From assembly GCF_010723735.1 (NCBI RefSeq), contig NZ_BLLB01000002.1, positions 4,588,001 through 4,652,000 on the forward strand: 64,000 bases of DNA, given 5' to 3'. The notes below the pieces were generated by a model. The model made no database searches. It was given only the letters and a program-made list of their open reading frames with translations, and was not told the origin of the DNA. How positions within the stretch are numbered: the stretch's first letter is position 1; each line of letters opens with the position of its first letter. Source of the DNA: Mycolicibacterium hippocampi. Lineage in GTDB: Bacteria; Actinomycetota; Actinomycetes; Mycobacteriales; Mycobacteriaceae. Below are positions 61,460 through 64,000 of this stretch, in pieces. A program made the translations under genes and the position numbers.

Positions 61460-61936
61460 TCAGTGCGGCGAGACGCCGGCCGAGAGCACCCGCACGCCGC
61501 TGATCAGTCCGTCGATCAGGTTGCCCTCTTTGAAGGATGCGGCGGCGGCAGACACTCCGAGCGGGGCGGTCTCCTCGATGCCTCGGCCCTTGACCTGCGA
61601 CCCGTAGACCACCTCGATGGCCTTCTGGTCGGGCGACACGGCGAGCAGCACCGCGTTGTCCGGGGTCGGCACCTTGGCCAGCAGCTCACGCGCGGTGGCC
61701 GCGGTGTCCGCCCCGAGGTCGCCGATGTAGACCGCGAAGCGCGCCCGGGCGGCGCGCGAACCGAACTTCAGCGCGTTGTCCAGGATCACCAGGTCCTTCG
61801 TCGGAAACGGGTAGTGCACCGACAGCTCGCCCGGCTCGGTGACCCCTGAGAGCCGACCACTGGACGTGACCGCGTACCCGCGGGGCAGCTCGGCCAGTTC
61901 GTTCGACCCGACGGTCGCGACCTCACCACTTGCCAC
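61460..61936 (-). CDS. TPM-domain/DUF5130 protein (Rv2468c type)
   Basis: 158-residue protein with the TPM-like fold (FAVYIGDLGADTAATARELLAKVPTPDNAVLLAVSPDQKAIEVVYG). GTG at 61936 has GGAGG 8 bp upstream; a GTG at 61945 is closer to the ribosome site and less likely. It overlaps the 3' end of the small membrane protein gene. The M. smegmatis counterpart, as I recall, was found attached to the respiratory III2IV2 supercomplex, which the adjoining gene supports. Confidence 0.8.
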   Translation of the reverse strand: MASGEVATVGSNELAELPRGYAVTSSGRLSGVTEPGELSVHYPFPTKDLVILDNALKFGSRAARARFAVYIGDLGADTAATARELLAKVPTPDNAVLLAVSPDQKAIEVVYGSQVKGRGIEETAPLGVSAAAASFKEGNLIDGLISGVRVLSAGVSPH

Positions 61937-62156
61937 TTGCGCCACCTCCCACTGTCAGATGTGCACCATGGCCGCCGTGGCCGTGATCGGCCGGTTCTTC
62001 GGCAGCCCACAGGATCGGGCCGTGCGTCCACTTCTCCGACATATCGAAGGTCGCGGGGTGCGGGCCCTTCTTGGTGAAGATGAACAGGGACAGAATCAAC
62101 GTCAGAGCCAGCGGAACCAGCACAAAGCTGGCGTGAATCAGTGCGGTCGTGTTCAC
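61923..62156 (-). CDS. small membrane protein, possible cytochrome oxidase-associated subunit
   Basis: 77 residues from GTG 62156 (VNTTALIHASF). One transmembrane helix at about 9-28 (ASFVLVPLALTLILSLFIFT), then an outer or cytoplasmic tail with His-Gly repeats (DHGHGGHGAHLTVGGG). Downstream TPM gene overlaps its end. In M. smegmatis a small protein in this position is a subunit (I recall CtaJ) of the actinobacterial aa3 oxidase supercomplex; the identification is from position and build. A longer frame to 62198 is possible. Confidence 0.7.
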   Translation of the reverse strand: MNTTALIHASFVLVPLALTLILSLFIFTKKGPHPATFDMSEKWTHGPILWAAEEPADHGHGGHGAHLTVGGGASGKW

Positions 62157-62181
62157 ACCGAAACCGTAACTCACGGCCCGG

Positions 62182-62844
62182 TCAGGCCGCGCCCTCACCC
62201 AGGTATCTGACCCAGGCCGGGTCGAGCTCCTTGATGCTGGAGAGCAACCGCCAGTGTTGTCCCTTCGGAGGCAGCGGAGTGGTGTGCAGCTTCCACCCCA
62301 GCTCGCTCAGCAACCGGTCGGCTTTGCGGTGGTTGCACGCCGAACACGCGGCGACGCAGTTCTCCCACGAATGCGCGCCACCGCGGCTGCGGGGAATGAC
62401 GTGGTCGACGGTGTCGGCCTTGGCTCCGCAGTAGGCACAGCGGAACCGATCGCGATGCATCAGCGCCGCCCTGGTCATCGGGACACGGGCGCGGTACGGA
62501 ACCCGGACGAAGGTGCGCAGCCGGATGACCGACGGGACCACGATGGTCCGAGTCGCCGAGTGGACCACCGGGCCCTGGGGGTCGTCGTGCACCACGTCGG
62601 CCTTACCGCACATCAGCATGATCACCGCGCGACGCATGGGCAGCGCCGTGAGGGGCTCGTAGGTCGAATTCAGCAGCAACACCCGCCTGCGGCCCCAGAT
62701 CGACGCCTCGGGCAGCGTGCCGGGGTGGGCGTCCAGACCTGGGCCGACACTGTGCAGCGCGCGCGTGCCAGTGGTTGATGTCGACCCGGATGAGCCGACT
62801 GCGGACCGGTGCCGGTGGCCGCGACCGTTCTTGCGCTGAGCCAT
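62182..62844 (-). CDS. HNH endonuclease
   Basis: 220 residues from ATG 62844 (MAQRKNGRG). Basic N-terminus (about 1-45), a domain with RRVLLLNSTYEPLTALPMRRAVIMLMCGKADVV, then the HNH nuclease core: CAYCGAKADTVDHVIPRSRGGAHSWENCVAACSACNHRKAD with two zinc Cys pairs and catalytic His. It matches the conserved Rv2469c-type gene found next to pepN and glbO in mycobacteria. Not part of a mobile element here; function in DNA metabolism is unproven. Confidence 0.92.
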   Translation of the reverse strand: MAQRKNGRGHRHRSAVGSSGSTSTTGTRALHSVGPGLDAHPGTLPEASIWGRRRVLLLNSTYEPLTALPMRRAVIMLMCGKADVVHDDPQGPVVHSATRTIVVPSVIRLRTFVRVPYRARVPMTRAALMHRDRFRCAYCGAKADTVDHVIPRSRGGAHSWENCVAACSACNHRKADRLLSELGWKLHTTPLPPKGQHWRLLSSIKELDPAWVRYLGEGAA

Positions 62845-63011
62845 ACGTCCTCCGTCGGACAGTCCACCATGGATCACCCCGGTCCGCACGGCAATTCTCG
62901 ACGTGTTCGCTGGTCAGTCGGTGAACATCGGGTGACCGTCACCTTCTGGAACATCTCGGAGCGCCGGCACAGCAGCGTCCGAAAGTGGGTCGGCGGTGGC
63001 GATGGCCCACA

Positions 63012-63434
63012 ATGGAGACGATGGGCGTGCAAGAGAATCCAGTCGAGAAGCAGCAGTCGTTCTACGACGCAGTCGGAGGCCATGCGACGTTCCACGCCAT
63101 CGTGGCGAAGTTCTACGAGTTGGTGCGCGAGGACGAGATCCTGCGTCCGCTCTATCCGGAGGAGGACCTCGAGGCCGCCGAGGTGCGGTTGCGGATGTTC
63201 CTCGAGCAGTACTGGGGCGGCCCGCACACCTACTCCGACGAACGCGGACACCCGCGGCTGCGGATGCGGCATGCCCCGTTCCGGATCGGGTACCTGGAAC
63301 GCGACGCGTGGCTGCGGTGTATGCACACCGCGGTCGCCGAGATCGACTCCGAGACCCTCGACGACGCGCACCGCCAGGAACTGATCGCCTATCTGGAGAT
63401 GGCGGCGCAATCGATGGTCAACTCGCCGTTCTGA
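63012..63434 (+). CDS. glbO: group II truncated haemoglobin O
   Basis: 140-residue (or 137 from ATG 63021) trHbO. Family marks: QSFYDAVGG start, YELVREDEILRPLYPEEDLEAAEVRLRMFLEQYWGGP with the CD1 Tyr/E7 region, proximal His in RMRHAPFRIG, and the C-terminal SMVNSPF. Haem protein binding O2 and NO, proposed to support respiration or peroxide handling. GGAG lies just before the second ATG. Confidence 0.95.
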   Translation: METMGVQENPVEKQQSFYDAVGGHATFHAIVAKFYELVREDEILRPLYPEEDLEAAEVRLRMFLEQYWGGPHTYSDERGHPRLRMRHAPFRIGYLERDAWLRCMHTAVAEIDSETLDDAHRQELIAYLEMAAQSMVNSPF

Positions 63435-63442
63435 GGTCGCCG

Positions 63443-63511
63443 CCCCGCCGGAACGGTATTCCAGCAGGTGCTCACTCGAAATCCCCCGCCTGGAATACCG
63501 TTCCGGCGGGG
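63443..63511. repeat. intergenic inverted repeat, family 2 (copy 2)
   Basis: Perfect 22-bp arms at 63443-63464 and 63490-63511, sharing the core CGCCGGAACGGTATTCCAG and its complement with copy 1. The loop is 25 bp. It lies between convergent glbO and the right-edge gene, so probably a bidirectional terminator. Confidence 0.8.
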
Positions 63512-63527
63512 AAGGCGGGAGGACGGG

Positions 63528-64000
63528 TCAGCGCAGGACGACGGCGGGGTCGCCGCGACGACGGTAGACGGTGCCGAACCGCGCGTCGATGCGCAGCCAG
63601 GCCGGCATCGCCCGGACCCGCACCACCTCGTCCACGCTGACCGATTCCGGGGCGAAGTCGTCTCCTGCCGGCGTCTGTGGCAGAAAGCCCATCGCGGTCA
63701 GGGCGAACACGCACCGCATCGGGATCCCGAGGCTGTCCCCGCCGGCAGTGACCGCAACGACCTCCTGGTCCAGCAGCGATGCGGGCGGTCCGTGCGCGCT
63801 GGAATGCTCCTTGGCCAGGCCGACACCCCGCTGGGCCAGATCCAGGACCGCCCGCGCCGGCACATCGTCGAGGTGAACGAAGCCGGAGTCCGGTGGCAGA
63901 ACTCCCCGCCAGGCCGAGTCCATCCCGAAACCCGGGTCGACGTAGCCATCGGCGTCCATGGCCGCCAGGCCCGCCAGCAGTGCGTCGGCCCCCGCACACA
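63528..64000 (-). CDS. hypothetical protein (N-terminus outside window)
   Basis: Open frame of at least 156 codons running off the right edge. It reads ALLAGLAAMDADGYVDPGFG, later HLDDVPARAVLDLAQRGVGLAKEHSSAHGPPASLLDQEV, and ends GTVYRRRGDPAVVLR. Seemingly soluble with an acidic interior; I do not recognise the family. Codon use is normal for the genome, so it is a real gene. Convergent with glbO. Confidence 0.75.
   Translation of the reverse strand, partial: CAGADALLAGLAAMDADGYVDPGFGMDSAWRGVLPPDSGFVHLDDVPARAVLDLAQRGVGLAKEHSSAHGPPASLLDQEVVAVTAGGDSLGIPMRCVFALTAMGFLPQTPAGDDFAPESVSVDEVVRVRAMPAWLRIDARFGTVYRRRGDPAVVLR

Noticed and set aside
62182..62844. HNH gene as a sign of a mobile intron or phage
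   Set aside because: It lies in the conserved mycobacterial pepN-glbO block with no inteins, introns, integrases or att-like repeats around it.

Overview
The window is one high-GC actinobacterial chromosome segment. Gene content and order identify a mycobacterium, most likely a fast-growing Mycolicibacterium-type species. It carries mce/yrbE genes, an Mce3R-type regulator, a mel2-type operon, clpX and clpP1P2-tig with tRNA-Pro and tRNA-Gly, and the block nei-rpiB-(mycothiol-linked DsbA)-pepN-(TPM/small membrane protein)-HNH-glbO, which matches the order of M. tuberculosis Rv2464c-Rv2470. Species cannot be fixed from sequence alone. There is no phage, transposase, CRISPR or rRNA. Family names and M. 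tuberculosis parallels come from memory of the families, not from a search.

1-19.6 kb: a lipid or sterol-like substrate locus. Minus-strand yrbEA-yrbEB-mceA-mceB (cut by the window edge) is divergent from a double-TetR regulator of Mce3R type. Next comes the whole mel2 operon on the minus strand (melF-G-H-I-J-K: LLM monooxygenase, ferredoxin-reductase-monooxygenase fusion, epoxide hydrolase, flavin reductase, RibA-like protein, SDR). Divergent from it is a plus-strand beta-oxidation operon (echA13, fadE17, fadE18 and a 1043-residue protein with two acyl-CoA synthetase modules). In M. tuberculosis these same parts form the Mce3R regulon but lie about 20 genes apart; here they are contiguous. 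The two divergent control regions share a GTA-n7-GATAC inverted element.

19.6-33.4 kb: polyalcohol (myo-inositol) catabolism. It has an SRPBCC protein, a sugar-type ABC importer (lipoprotein, permease, ATPase), two TIM-barrel isomerase-like genes, a GntR/UTRA regulator, and iolC, a class I-type aldolase, iolB, iolD, iolG and iolA/mmsA. A 14-bp sequence occurs once in each divergent promoter, in opposite orientation, and is the best candidate operator. No canonical iolE is visible.

33.4-41.4 kb: a beta-propeller lipoprotein, a type III glutamine synthetase preceded by GlnR-like boxes, an FdhF/YdeP-type molybdopterin oxidoreductase with FdhD, and a short glycosyltransferase. 41.4-47.1 kb: proteostasis core (clpX, clpP2, clpP1, tig) with two tRNAs, a collagen-like exported protein and a PNPOx-fold protein. 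47.1-52.5 kb: a TetR, OsmC and old-yellow-enzyme unit; an Nramp-like/DUF1445 pair resembling ycsG-ycsI; and very small genes, including a 26-residue membrane peptide with its own promoter. 52.6-64 kb: a Gly-rich membrane protein, nei, rpiB, a 2OG-Fe oxygenase with a deaminase, the DsbA-like protein, pepN, an EspA/E-like secreted-protein candidate with a membrane partner, a TPM-domain protein and small membrane protein, an HNH nuclease, glbO and a truncated gene at the right edge.

Non-coding structure: two families of intergenic inverted repeats (four and two copies) sit at gene ends, and two promoters carry CTCCA direct repeats at exactly 11-bp steps, typical of OmpR-type winged-helix regulators.
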